Shown: positions 8,907-19,199, counted from the first letter of the stretch. The stretch is 64,000 nt of DNA from Piliocolobus tephrosceles (GCF_002776525.5 NC_045438.1:153441814-153505813); one strand, 5' to 3'. Made by a program: numbers and translations. Notes: generated from the letters alone by a model not told the origin.

Positions 8907-10897
8907 AAACATAAAAACCTAATCATGTTTTCTGAGCCAGCAAGACCAGATTTCCAATCAGCATCTGGAAATGGCATATTTCACATAAAAACGCACCCGT
9001 TAAACATTTTCTTTTAATGACAAAGTGAGGATTTCATGACTTTCCTCTATTTTTATTTCACGGTGGTTTAAATGGGCCATCTATATAGATTTCTTATTCC
9101 TTGCTGAGTTACATATCTCCTGAAGTGTGATACATCTAATGTCATAATTAAATGTCGTCAAGCTAATGTGTATGAGTGTTTTGAGCGTTATCACTAATTG
9201 CTGTGTTAGCATGAATTAGACAGTAAAGTAATTAGAGGCCCAAATGCAGCTGTGTCCTATGTGGTGCAGTGGGTTGGGCTGTGTGTTTGTGTCCATGTGA
9301 GTGAGGGTGCACTTGTATGAACCAGCTCTATACTCTTCCCCTTATACCTGGATTGTCTCAAGGTGCTTGCTAATCTCTCTTGTTTGTGTGCAAGTCTCTA
9401 AAATGATGTCCGGAATGGAAGGCATTGTCTGCAAGAGAGATTCCAGGTTTCTTTAAATAAGCAATTTTCTGTAATCAGTCAGCAGGGAAAGCTTCGCTCT
9501 CCAAACCAGCATTAATGGAAGACAGGTTTTAGAGTTTAAAGAAAGCATGTTTATCTTCAAGACAGATTAGTTGGGGTGGGGGTGTGTAAGTGTGTGGCGC
9601 GAGAGGGGCTGGGAATTTTGTAAAGAAAATGGGAAGACATTTGTTTTTAGCCCGAGATCTTTTCTAATGTTCCCACATTTGTCAAACCCATAAGGACTCG
9701 TTCTGCTGATTATGTGATGACTGCACTGGACTCTTCCTCCACCTCCTCTCGCCGGTTCCCCGCCCCAGCTCCTCCTCGCTTTAGTACTAAACAGGAGTCA
9801 GAAGAGAGGCCAGCAAAACTCATGTTGTGGCTTCTGGCTGTCGCAGCCCTCCCCGGGAAGCTAAAGGCACATGACCAAGTCTTCATCACGATGGCCTTGG
9901 GTCCAAGGGAGCCCCCGTGACCCTCCCCTGGCCTCTCCCCACCCCAGGGTTCTCTGGGCATTCCCTTAGTCATCCACACCTCTTCTTTTTAGGGTGTAAC
10001 TGTATCCACGATGCAGCTGATATTAATCTCTATGGTTTTCTGCATCATGGAGCTGAGGAAGACAGCGTAACTGCCTCAGAAAAAAGTCTGTCCTCGGATA
10101 ACTTATCTGACAGAGAGGCGATTACCACCTGCTTGATTTCTGAGGCAATTTGAATTCACTGCTGGTTGGTGATAGGGTTTTGAAAGAGAGAGAGAGGGAG
10201 AGTGAGAATCCTTCACTCTATTGAGTTACACCATAAGCTGTTCCCACAGCTCCAAGATACACTGTGTGCCCGGCCTGTGTCTGTTTTATTCATCCAGATT
10301 TAAAAAATAGATGTGATGGATTCATGTGTGTGCCCTGCTAATGTCTGAGCAGCTTTCACGGTAGTTTTAGCTCTTGTCCTTGAAGGACTGGCATGGCCCC
10401 TGGAGTTGCTCCTCTCCTGTGGTAGAAACAGGAAAATGAGAAAGACTCTGCTTCTGTCTGGCGATTTTGACAAGCCTGGTCAAATTCCCATTCCCGGAGG
10501 TGCCTAGTGCCCATTAGGAAGCTGATTGCTTACGGGAGAGCCTCTTGGATTCCAACAGAGACAAGATCAAGGCCTAATGTACCACATGCACGTGGGTCTC
10601 CCTTTCCTTGACCAACAGATTTTGACAGAATGGCTTGTCAACAAATAGGCCTGGGGTAAGAAGATAAAGAGTTGTCATTTAGGAATAAACACCATCATTT
10701 TTCTTCACAATTTGTAACTGCTTTTTCAACTTTTTTCCTTCCATCCTCCCTCCTCCTCCTGAATCACTACATTTTGCACACCAGCAAAATGCTTGCACAG
10801 CCTCATCTGGAAGCCTCATGCACTGGTTCCCGCTCTCGGCGGGAGCCTCTGGCTTTTTACCTTCCAAAACATCTCCCTCGTGCTTTTAAAAAAAATC
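8907..10897. other. Alu-free unique island, candidate regulatory DNA
   Basis: Nearly 2 kb without a recognised transposon in one of the most Alu-dense windows possible. The AT-rich block 9,130-9,245 has five TAAT/ATTA motifs, listed separately. A short GAGAGAGAGAGGGAGAG run lies near 10,185. Frames up to 89 codons do not resemble any family. Confidence 0.35.
9130..9245. promoter_or_regulatory. Candidate homeodomain-site cluster
   Basis: Within about 115 bases lie GTCATAATTAAATG, AAGCTAATGTG, CACTAATTGCTG, CATGAATTAGAC and AAGTAATTAGAGG, each with a TAAT/ATTA core. This is the kind of sequence bound by homeodomain proteins and is common in developmental enhancers. Function is inferred from motif density only, and AT-rich DNA yields such motifs by chance. 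Confidence 0.25.
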
Positions 10898-11197
10898 TGG
10901 TTGGGTGCGGTGGCTCACGCCTGTAATCTCAGCACTTTGGGAGTCTGAGACGGGAGGATCACTTGAAGTCAGAAGTTCAAGACCAGTCTGGCCAATATGG
11001 TGAAACCCTGTCTCTACTAAAAATATAAAAATTAGCTGGGTGTGGTGGCAGGTGCCTGAGTCCCAGCCACTTGGGAGGCTGAGGCAGGAGAATCACTTGA
11101 ATCTGGGAGGTGGAGGTGCAATAAACCCAGATTGGGCCACTGTACTCCAGCCTGGGTGACAGAGCAAGACTCCATCTCAAAAAAAAAAAAAAAAAAA
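10898..11197 (+). repeat. Alu
   Basis: A plus-strand full-length Alu from TGGTTGGGTGCGGTGGCTC to an 18-base A tail. Confidence 0.96.
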
Positions 11198-11333
11198 TTC
11201 CTAAGCATGTCAGAGGCAAATCAAATGATGTGTATCTCTAGAATGGGTGAGAGTTACCTTTAATTCCTCCCTGTTTTTGCTTGACTGATTATGTTCACCA
11301 TTCCTTGTATGTTTGATAATTTTTAATTTAAAT

Positions 11334-11374
<41 letters not shown>

Positions 11375-11380
11375 TTTTTT
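11334..11380. repeat. CA/TA microsatellite at an Alu tail
   Basis: About 12 CA units, then TATATATA and poly-T, running into an N gap. Since a minus-strand AluY emerges from the gap, this is probably that Alu's degraded A tail read in complement. Confidence 0.85.
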
Positions 11381-11780
11381 NNNNNNNNNNNNNNNNNNNN
11401 NNNNNNNNNNNNNNNNNNNNNNNNNNNNNNNNNNNNNNNNNNNNNNNNNNNNNNNNNNNNNNNNNNNNNNNNNNNNNNNNNNNNNNNNNNNNNNNNNNNN
11501 NNNNNNNNNNNNNNNNNNNNNNNNNNNNNNNNNNNNNNNNNNNNNNNNNNNNNNNNNNNNNNNNNNNNNNNNNNNNNNNNNNNNNNNNNNNNNNNNNNNN
11601 NNNNNNNNNNNNNNNNNNNNNNNNNNNNNNNNNNNNNNNNNNNNNNNNNNNNNNNNNNNNNNNNNNNNNNNNNNNNNNNNNNNNNNNNNNNNNNNNNNNN
11701 NNNNNNNNNNNNNNNNNNNNNNNNNNNNNNNNNNNNNNNNNNNNNNNNNNNNNNNNNNNNNNNNNNNNNNNNNNNNNNNN
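11381..11780. other. Assembly gap of 400 N
   Basis: Exactly 400 unknown bases between poly-T on both sides. The round size suggests an estimated gap. It probably hides only Alu tail or simple repeat, but more cannot be excluded. Confidence 0.98.
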
Positions 11781-12066
11781 TTTTTTTGAGATGGAGTCTC
11801 GCTCTGTCCCCCAGGCTGGAGTGCAGTGGCCGGATCTCAGCTCACTGCAAGCTCCGCCTCCCGGGTTCACGCCATTCTCCTGCCTCAGCCTCCCAGTAGC
11901 TGGGACTACAGGCGCCCGCCACCTCGCCCGGCTAGTTTTTGTATTTTTTAGTAGAGACGGGGTTTCACCGTGTTAGCCAGGATGGTCTCGATCTCCTGAC
12001 CTCGTGATCCACCCGTCTCGGCCTCCCAAAGTGCTGGGAGTACAGGCTTGAGCCACCGCGCCCAGC
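11781..12066 (-). repeat. Young AluY (Old World monkey type)
   Basis: A minus-strand AluY with GGCCGGATCTCAGCTCACTG, CCACCTCGCCCGGCTAG and CAGGCTTGAGCC. AAATCAC occurs left of the microsatellite (about 11,328) and again after the Alu (about 12,070), a likely target duplication spanning the gap. Confidence 0.95.
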
Positions 12067-12082
12067 CCCAAATCACTTATAT

Positions 12083-12355
12083 TTAATACAGTTTTATGAA
12101 GTCTTCACTTGGCTCTTCATCTTTCAGGTCTCAGCATTGTTCCTATATGCTCTTGTATTATTCTGTACTCCTCCAATTTGAGTACTTACCACTTTGTGCT
12201 GTTATTGACTGTTTTCCTATCTATATCCTTCATACTATTACAAGGTTCACAAGGGCAGGATGTGCCTATCTTGTTCATCATTGCATGCCATTCTCTAGCA
12301 TCAACCTTGGTGCAAAAAAGATGCTCAATAAATATTTGTTGAATGAATGCATGAA
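12083..12355 (+). repeat. L2 LINE, 3' end
   Basis: The series CACAAGGGCAGGATGTGCC, ATCTTGTTCATCATTGCATG and GCTCAATAAATATTTGTTGA followed by ATGAATGC is the typical 3' end of L2. It explains the frames here. Confidence 0.85.
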
Positions 12356-12414
12356 GGAATGTGTAGTTTGCTATGCATGTGATACTAGGCCAAGTTACTG
12401 CAAGACTGACTCTG

Positions 12415-12713
12415 GGCCAGGCATAGCGGCTCACACCTGTAATCTCAGCACTTTGGGAGGCCAAGGCAGGTGCATCATGAGGTCAGGAGTTTGAGACCAA
12501 CCTGGCCACCATGGTGAAACCCCATCTCTACTAAAGACACAACAAAAAAAGAAAAAAATTTAGCAGGGCATGGTGGTGCATACCTATAATCCCAGCTACT
12601 TGGGAGGCTGAGGCAGGAGAATCACTTGAATGTGGGAGACGGAGGTTGCAGTGAGCTGAGATCGTGTCACCGCACTCTAGCCTGGGCGACAGGACGAGAC
12701 TCTGTCTCAAAAA
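12415..12713 (+). repeat. Alu with clear target duplication
   Basis: A plus-strand Alu flanked by AGACTGACTCTGG at about 12,402 and again at about 12,714, an exact target-site duplication. Confidence 0.97.
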
Positions 12714-12837
12714 AAGACTGACTCTGGTCTTTTAAAAAGTTATTATGTGGTAGGGTCAATGAGACCGAGAGTCACAAATCCTGAAAGTAAATCGCAGAGT
12801 GTACTGATTAATATTAGGTGTGTTATATTCATATTGG

Positions 12838-13382
12838 ATTAAGGGATGCCTAGATGTCTGGTAAAGTGTTATTCCTGGATGTGTCTGTGAGGGTGTTGCC
12901 AGAGGAGACTGATACTTAAGTCAGGGGACTGGGAGAGGAAGACCCACCCTCAATGTTGCAGACAGGGCACCATCTGATGGGCTGCCAGCACAGCTAGAAC
13001 AAAGCAGGCAGAAGAAGGGGGATTAGCTTGCTTGTTAATTCTTCCAGCTCTTTCTCTCTTCCCGTGCCGGACACTTGCTTCTGCTCCTACTTGTGGACAT
13101 CAGATTCCAGGCTTCTTGGTATTGGACTCAGACTCTGAGAGCCTCCTGAGGGCTCTCAGGCTTTCAGGCTCAGACTGAGAGCTGCACTGGTGACTCTTCT
13201 AGTTTTGAGACTTTTGGACTTGGACTGAGCCACATTACCAGCTTCTCTCTTCCCCCAGCTTGCAGATGTCCTATTGTGGTGACTTTGCCTTGTAATCATG
13301 TGAGCCAATTCTCCCTAATATAAGCTCCCTTATATATACCTCCTATTGGTTCTGTCTCTCTGGAGAACCCTGACTAATACAC
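12838..13382 (+). repeat. LTR-like ancient repeat, family not certain
   Basis: The stretch starts near GGATTAAGGGATGCCTAGAT, contains GACTTGGACTGAG-type runs and CTCTCAGGCTTTCAGGCTCA, and ends GGTTCTGTCTCTCTGGAGAA with CCCTGACTAATACACA. I recognise it as a common primate or mammalian LTR-type repeat but cannot name the family. No internal viral genes are present. Confidence 0.6.
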
Positions 13383-13867
13383 AGAGTGAGAGAACTGCCA
13401 TATGAGATAATACAACAAATTACTCTGGCGGTGGTGGTGAAGAGGAAGGAGGGGATTTGGATTTGGACAAGTTCTTTGGAAGAGGCCTGAGTTTAGATTT
13501 GGCCTTGAGAGGATGGGCGGGGTCTTAATAGATCAAGATGGAGCAGAATGGAGGCTTGGGAGAGAAAGAAAATGTGGTGGGCATTTATTACTTTGGGACA
13601 TCCAGATCCATTCACCCCACTTTTAGTAAGAGCTCTTGATTTCTTTTGGAAGCCCACCCCAATGCTCACCTTGGGTCCAAAGAACCTGAAATGAAGACTT
13701 GGAGGTGGCCAGGGACCAGGGCTTGCCTATGGGACTCAGGACTAAATATTAAAGAAGAGTTGGACAGGCATTTCACAAAAGAAGGTGTAACAATGGGAAA
13801 TAAGTACATAAAAATACGCTGGATTGATTACAGACTGGAAGCCAGGGCCTTAGCTCTCTCTCACATC
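13383..13867. other. Unique sequence, no gene seen
   Basis: A purine-rich stretch lies near 13,430-13,580. Nothing coding is recognised. Its right end (CTCTCTCTCACATCTT) is the target site of the next AluY and may be the remains of the RPL6 pseudogene 5' untranslated region. Confidence 0.35.
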
Positions 13868-14176
13868 TTTTTTTTTTTTCTTTTTTTTTTTTTTTGAGAC
13901 GGAGTCTTGCTCTGTCACCCAGGTTGGAGTGCTGTGGCCGGATCTCAGCTCACTGCAAGCTCCGCCTCCCGGGTTTACGCCATTCTCCTGCCTCAGCCTC
14001 CGGAGTAGCTGGGACTACAGGCGCCCGCCATCACGCCCGGCTAGTTTTTTGTAGTTTTTAGTAGAGACGGGGTTTCACCATGTTAGCCAGGATGGTCTCC
14101 ATCTCCTGACCTCGTGATCCGCCCGTCTCAAACTCCCAAAGTGCTGGGATTACAGGCTTGAGCCACCGCGCCCGGC
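13868..14176 (-). repeat. Young AluY at the 5' end of the RPL6 pseudogene
   Basis: A minus-strand AluY with Old World monkey changes and a long T tract. CTCTCTCACATCTT on the left and CTCTCTCCCATCTT on the right form its target-site duplication. The duplicated bases resemble the RPL6 5'UTR end. Confidence 0.95.
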
Positions 14177-14726
14177 TCTCTCTCCCATCTTACAAGAAAA
14201 AGATGAGAAGCCCGATACTAAGGAAATGAAACCTGAAGGAAAGAAGGTTGATGCAGGTGGCAAGGTGAAAAAGGGTAACCTGACTCTAAGGCTAAAAAAC
14301 CCAACCAGAGGAAGCCCCACCACAGACGAAATCCTGTCCTCATCAGAGGAATTGGCAGATATTCCCAATCTGCTGTGTATTCCAGAAAGACCATGTACAA
14401 GAGGAGATACTCAACTGCTAAATCCAGGGTTGAAAAGCAAGAGGATTGTTCTTGTCATTGTTAATAAACCAGTTGCTGGTGACAAGAACGATGGTACCTG
14501 GGTGGTTAAGATTTGCAAAATGCCTAGGTACTGTCCTCTTGATGGTAAGCCTGGGGAGCTGTTGAACCAGGGCACAAGCCCCTCCAGCCAGCACGTGACA
14601 AAACGGGGCCAGCAGCTCTCCCAGGACCACTCTGCTCATCCTCACTGGGCACCGCAGAGGCAAGATAGTGGTTTCCCCGAAGCGACTGGGCACTGGCTTG
14701 TTACTTGTAACTGAACCTCTAATTCT
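14177..14726 (+). pseudogene. RPL6: Processed RPL6 pseudogene, 5' two thirds
   Basis: An intronless copy of the mRNA for large-subunit ribosomal protein L6. Recognisable peptides in order include KKVDAGGKVKKGNL near 14,245-14,280, then VNKPVAGDKNDGTWVVK and KMPRYCP near 14,460-14,535. Between them the frame is lost by small indels, although the nucleotide match continues (CATGTACAAGAGGA, GGTTGAAAAGC). At the start, CTTACAAG runs straight into AAAAAGATGAGAAGCC, so about ten bases including the start codon appear deleted relative to the mRNA as I remember it. A second AluY interrupts the copy at 14,727. It cannot encode L6. Confidence 0.95.
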
Positions 14727-15060
14727 CTCTTTTTTTTTTTTTTTTTTTNNNNNNNNNNNNNNNNNNNNNNNNNNNNNNNNNNNNNNNNNNNNNNNNNNNN
14801 NNNNNNNNNNNNNNNNNNNNNNNNNNNNNNNNNNNNNNNNNNNNNNNNCCCGGGTTTACGCCATTCTCCTGCCTCAGCCTCCGGAGTAGCTGGGATTACA
14901 GGCGCCCGCCACCTCGCCCGGCTAGTTTTTTTTTGTATTTTTTAGTAGAGATGGGGTTTCACAGTGTTAGCCAGGATGGTCTCGATCTCCTGACGTCGTG
15001 ATCCGCCCGTCTCGGCCTCCCAAAGTGCTGGGATTACAGGCTTGAGCCACCGCGCCCGGC
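14727..15060 (-). repeat. Young AluY inside the RPL6 pseudogene, with N gap
   Basis: A minus-strand Old World monkey-type AluY (GCCACCTCGCCCGGCTAG, CAGGCTTGAGCC). It is bounded by GAACCTCTAATTCTC (14,713) and GAACCTCTCATTCTC (15,061), a 15-bp target duplication with one change. Positions 14,749-14,848 are N. Confidence 0.95.
14749..14848. other. Assembly gap of 100 N
   Basis: A gap of exactly 100 N inside the right arm of an AluY, probably of arbitrary size. The Alu would need about 100 missing bases here, so the placeholder fits. Confidence 0.98.
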
Positions 15061-15318
15061 GAACCTCTCATTCTCAATTGAGTTCCTCTGGGAAGAGCAC
15101 ACCAGAAATTTGTTGTTGCCACCTCCTCAAGAATTGATATCAGCAATGTGAAAATCCCAAAACAGCTCACTGATGCTTACTTCAAAAAGAAGCAGCTGTG
15201 GAAGCCCAGACACCAGGAAGGTGCGATCTTCAACACAGAAAATGAGAAATATGAGATTACAGAGCGGAGCAAGCCCTGGTACCCGGCCACTTCCAAGAAA
15301 GCTGTGGACTCAAAAATT
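15061..15318 (+). pseudogene. RPL6: Processed RPL6 pseudogene, 3' part, truncated
   Basis: The copy continues after the AluY with bases for the segment near VKIPKQLTDAYF and KPRHQEGAIFNTE (about 15,148-15,240), then KYEITE and KAVDSKIL at 15,298-15,318. An extra stretch lies between KYEITE and KAVDS compared with the protein. The last 35 or so codons and the 3'UTR are missing because another Alu starts directly at 15,319. Premature frame changes confirm a pseudogene. Confidence 0.94.
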
Positions 15319-15702
15319 TTGGCCAGGCATGGTGGCTCACGCCTGTAATTCCAGCACTTTGGGAGGCCAAGGGCAGGAGTTCAAGACCAGTCTGGCCAAC
15401 ATACAGAAACATTGTCTCTACTTAAAAAAAAAAAAAAAAATTCAGCCAGGCATGGTGGCAGGTGCCTGCAGTCCCAGTTCCTTGGGAGGCTGAGGCACAA
15501 GAATCTCTTGAACCTGGGAGGTGGAGGTTGCAGTGAGCCAAGATCATGCCACTGCACTCCAGCTGGGGTGACAGAAGGAAACTTCTGACCTCAAATAATC
15601 CACCTGCCTCAGCCTCCCAAAGTGTTGCAGTGAGCTGAGATTGCACCATTGTACTCCAGCCCATGTGATAGAGAGAGATCTTGTCTCAAAAAAAAAAAAA
15701 AA
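15319..15702 (+). repeat. Rearranged Alu mosaic
   Basis: Positions 15,319-15,581 are a plus-strand Alu with a deletion in the left arm. Positions 15,582-15,625 are a minus-strand left-arm fragment (CTGACCTCAAATAATCCACC). Positions 15,626-15,702 are a second plus-strand right-arm end with its A tail. The order indicates Alu-Alu recombination or template switching. No target duplication was found. Confidence 0.85.
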
Positions 15703-15707
15703 TAGAG

Positions 15708-16375
15708 CGAGGTGCTATCACACCCCCATTAGAACGGCAAAAATTTCAAAGGCAACAATACCAAATGCTGGAGAGTATGTGGAACAGCTGGAAGTCTCAT
15801 AGTCATACTTTGCTGATTGTGGTACAAAATGGTACAACCAGTTTGGAAAATTGTTGGCAGTTTCATTCATATATATATGTAAAATAATCTAGGATTTCCC
15901 CTTATTTACTCAAAATAAATATATAAATATATATATGTATATCTCTCTACAAGAATGTTCATTGCAGCTTTATTCCCATGGCAAAACATTGGAAGCAACC
16001 CAAATGAACTGATGGTTTTGATAAACAAAATGTGTGGTGTCCATACAATGCAATACTACTCAATAATAAAAAGAAATTCGACAACTTGAATGAATCATAA
16101 AAACATTCTGAGTGAAAGAAGCCACACACAAAAGATTACACACTTGATTCCATTTATATAAAGTTCAAGAACAGACAAAACTAACGTAAGGAGATAGAAA
16201 TAAGAATAATGGTTGCCTGTGTGCTCAGAAGTGGATCAATAATAAAGGGGCCTTAGAGAATTTGATTTGGGATATTGTTGTACATATTTGTTAAAATTCA
16301 TTGTACACTTAAGATCTGTGCACCTTTCTGTATATAAATAATACCTCAATTTTAAAAACCAGAAAATTTAGAAAA
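15708..16375 (+). repeat. Old L1 (L1M-type), 3' end
   Basis: It starts with a GAGGTGCTATCACACCCCC-type phrase from the end of ORF2, continues with TTCATTGCAGCTTTATTCCC and GAAGCAACCCAAATGAACTG, and ends in the L1M 3'UTR phrase TGTACACTTAAGATCTGTGC. It is 5'-truncated with many indels, so only a non-coding fossil of the reverse transcriptase C-terminal region remains. Confidence 0.9.
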
Positions 16376-16381
16376 AGTTAA

Positions 16382-16670
16382 AAAGGCGTGATGGTGAACA
16401 CTTGTAATTCCAGTACTTTGGGAGGCCGAGGCAGGCGGATTACCTGAGGTCAGGAGTTTGAGACCAGCCTGACCAACATGGTGAAACGCCATCTCTACTA
16501 AAAATACAAAAATTAGCCAGACATGGTGGCAGATGCCTGTAATCCCAGCTACTCCGGAGGCTGAGACAGGAGAATCACTTGAACCTGGGAGGTGGAGGTT
16601 GCAGTGAGCTGAGATTGTGCCACTGCACTCCAGCCTGGGTGACAGAGCAAGACTTCACCTCAAAAAAAAA
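16382..16670 (+). repeat. Alu
   Basis: A plus-strand Alu. GAAAAAGTTAAAA at about 16,370 recurs after the GAAA repeat at about 16,768, so the microsatellite grew inside the insertion as part of its A tail. Confidence 0.95.
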
Positions 16671-16684
16671 AGAAAGAAAGGAAA

Positions 16685-16757
<73 letters not shown>

Positions 16758-16774
16758 GAAAGAAAGAGAAAAAG
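16662..16774. repeat. Polypurine GAAA microsatellite
   Basis: 113 bases of only A and G, mostly GAAA units, grown from the tail of the Alu at 16,382. Confidence 0.97.
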
Positions 16775-16775
16775 T

Positions 16776-17137
16776 TAAAAGAAGAAAAGCTCTCCCACTC
16801 AAAGAAAATCACTATTGTTGTTTTGGCATAGTTCCCTGTTGTATTTTTATTTTATGTTTGCTGATTTTAAGAAGTAGAGATGTAATCATCCTTATATTTA
16901 ATGTTTTGTCCCTTTTCAGTTAATATTATTTTATAGGCATTTCCCATGCTATAACGTGGATTACAGAAAACATTGTTTTTAATGGCTGTGTATTCATCTG
17001 AGTGGCTGTACCATGGCTCACTTTGTCACCATCTGCTCTTGCCTGTGGCAGTGTCCTGACAATAATATCCAGGTTTCTAGCTTAAGCCACTGAATTATTG
17101 CCTTAGGAAAAATCTCCAGATATAGAATGAATGGGGC
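16776..17137. other. Unique or very old repeat, AT-rich
   Basis: No gene is seen. TTTTTAATGGCTGTGTATTC within 16,975-17,000 resembles an old LINE-derived phrase, but I cannot classify the stretch. Confidence 0.3.
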
Positions 17138-17439
17138 TTGGCACGGTGGCTTATGCTATAATCCCAGCACTTTGGGAGGCTGAGGCGGGCTGATCATGAG
17201 GTCAGGGGTTCAAGACCATTCTGGCCAGCGTGGTGAAACCCTGTCTCTGCTAAAAACACAAGAAAAATTAGCCAGGCGTGATAGCACATGCCTGTAACCC
17301 CAGCTACTTGGGAGGCTGAGGCAGGAGAATCGCTTGAACCCAGGAGGTGGAGGTTGCAGTGAGCTGAGATCACACCGTTGCACTCCAGCCTGGGTGACAG
17401 AGTGAGACTCTGTCTTAAAAAAAAAAAAAAAAAAAAAAT
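17138..17439 (+). repeat. Alu with target duplication
   Basis: A plus-strand Alu bounded by AATGAATGGG at about 17,127 and again at about 17,438. Confidence 0.96.
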
Positions 17440-17764
17440 GAATGGGTCAAATAAAATGAGCACCTTTATGTTTCTTGATACATATGCAGTATAAACAGTA
17501 TAAACATTGGTTTTAGTGACTTAGAAAAAGGCAAGCACATATGTATAAAGTCGTAACAGCAAATGCCAGCTCATTCTGTAGTTATAAAAGTGCGTACTGT
17601 ATATTACCCATAAGCCCAAATTCACTTCTGGGGTCCCCGAGCTCTAGTTCGCTGTGTGTTTTCTACTGGAGTCAAAGGGACATATACCTCCAATGGAGCA
17701 AATTATTCATTGCCACCTGTGGGGATAACACGAATGTTCTCACAAATGGTGTCAATCTCCTTTT
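17440..17764. other. Unique sequence, no gene seen
   Basis: About 320 bp with no recognised repeat or coding homology. Confidence 0.35.
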
Positions 17765-18057
17765 AATTTTTTTTCTTTTGAGAAAGGGTATTGCTTTGTT
17801 GTCCAGACTGGAGTACAGTGGTGTGATCATGGCTCACTGCAGACTCAAACTTCTGGGCTCAAGTGATCCTCCTATCTCAGCCTCCTGGGTAGCTGGGATT
17901 ACAGGCATATGCCACCACACCTGGTTAATTTTTTACTTTTTGTAAAGATGGGTCTTGCTATGTTGCCCAGGCTCGTCTTGACCTCCTGAGCTAAGCCATC
18001 CTCCCACCTCAGCCTCCCAAGGCACTGGGATTACAGGCATGAGCCACCACACCTGGC
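17765..18057 (-). repeat. Alu (AluJ-like)
   Basis: A minus-strand diverged Alu with GATCATGGCTCACTGCAGAC, ending at GAGCCACCACACCTGGCC. CTTTTAATTT occurs on both sides. Confidence 0.94.
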
Positions 18058-18269
18058 CCTACTTTTAATTTGTGGAATTAAAAAAAAATTTTATATGTCA
18101 AAATTGTTAGATTTACATTCACAAGTCCACATTTGTCTAAGAGCTGCAGGCTTAGTAGCTTATTGTTTAGCTCGATTCTGCTCTTCCTGGAGTGTTTTAC
18201 CTCCAATTACTGGCTCATTCCAGGAAAAGACTGTAACCATGAAACAGACTCTTTCTTGTTTAGGATTTC

Positions 18270-18616
18270 TTTTTTTTTTTTAATGTTCTTTTTTAAATTA
18301 ATTTAAAACACTTTTTTTTAATTAATTAATTTTTTTTTTTTTTTGAGATAGAGTCTTCCTCTGATGCCCAGGCTGGAATGCAGTGGTGGCATCTCGGCTC
18401 ACTGCAACCTCCACCTCCTGGGTCAAGCAATTCTCCTGCCTCTGCCTCCCAAGTAGCTGGGATTACAGGCACAGGCCACCATACCAGCTAATTTTTGTAT
18501 TTTTAGTAGAGATGGGGTTTCACCATGTTGGACAGGCTGGTCTCGAATTCCTGACCTCAAGAGATCCACCCATCTTGGCCTCCCAAAGTGCTGGGATTGC
18601 AGGCGTGAGCCATCTA
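18270..18616 (-). repeat. Alu with long T/TTAA tail
   Basis: A minus-strand Alu whose tail expanded into T runs and ATTAATTAATT. TTGTTTAGGATTTCTTT (about 18,256) and TTGTCTAGGATTCTTT (about 18,620) flank it as a target duplication. Confidence 0.94.
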
Positions 18617-18754
18617 GACCTTGTCTAGGATTCTTTGCCTGCTCATCCTCTCAGCACACGTTTTTCCGCCTCTTGGGGCTCCTCACTCGGTATCATCTAT
18701 GGAGAAGGCTATGAACAAGGCCAGAAAGGGAAGGAGGTGACTGGCCTGCGTCAA

Positions 18755-18829
18755 ACACTTTACATATATTTTCTCATTTAATTATCACAGCTGTCCTCTG
18801 ACGTGGACATTGTTATTCCTATCTTTCTT
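18755..18829 (-). repeat. MIR, first part
   Basis: TTTACATATATTTTCTCATT followed by TAATTATCACAGCTGTCC matches the complement of the MIR 3' half. An Alu splits it. Confidence 0.75.
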
Positions 18830-19137
18830 TTTTTTGGAGATGAAGTATTGGAGATGGAGATGGAGTATTGCTCTGTCGCCCAGGCTGAAGTGCAATGGTT
18901 CGATCTCGGCTCACTGCAACCTCCGCCTCCTGGGTTCAAGCGATTCTCCTGCCTCAGCCTCCCGAGTACTTGGGGTTACAGGCACATGCCGCCACACCTG
19001 GCTAATTTTTGTATTTTTAGTAGAGATGGAGTTTCACCATGTTGGCCAGGCTGGTCTTGAACTCCTGACCTCAGGTAATCCACCCACCTTGGCTTCTCAA
19101 AGGGCTGGGATTACAGGAGTGAGCCACTGTACCTGGC
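18830..19137 (-). repeat. Alu inserted in a MIR
   Basis: A minus-strand Alu with target duplications TGTTATTCCTATCTT (18,811) and TGTTATTCCTGTCTT (19,138). Its start has a local duplication of GGAGATGAAGTATT and GGAGATGGAGTATT. Confidence 0.95.
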
Positions 19138-19199
19138 TGTTATTCCTGTCTTACAGAAGAGGAAACTGAGGCTTAGAGAGTTAGAGTAACCTGGTTATC
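19138..19199 (-). repeat. MIR, second part
   Basis: CTTACAGAAGAGGAAACTGA and GGCTTAGAGAGTTAGAGTAA are the diagnostic MIR core complement. Confidence 0.85.

Noticed and set aside
8686..8977. Proline/serine/leucine-rich and lysine/glycine/arginine-rich frames
   Set aside because: They are translations of the TTCC/CCCT microsatellite on both strands.
11313..11870. Frames of 158 and 180 codons across the 400-N gap
   Set aside because: They are open only because unknown codons were translated as X.
14226..14714. Intact 162-codon frame as a possible L6-like gene
   Set aside because: It slips in and out of the RPL6 frame by indels, lacks the original start and half of the protein, and is cut by an AluY.
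16579..16923. Lysine/glutamate-rich frame of 114 codons
   Set aside because: It comes from an Alu end plus the GAAA repeat.
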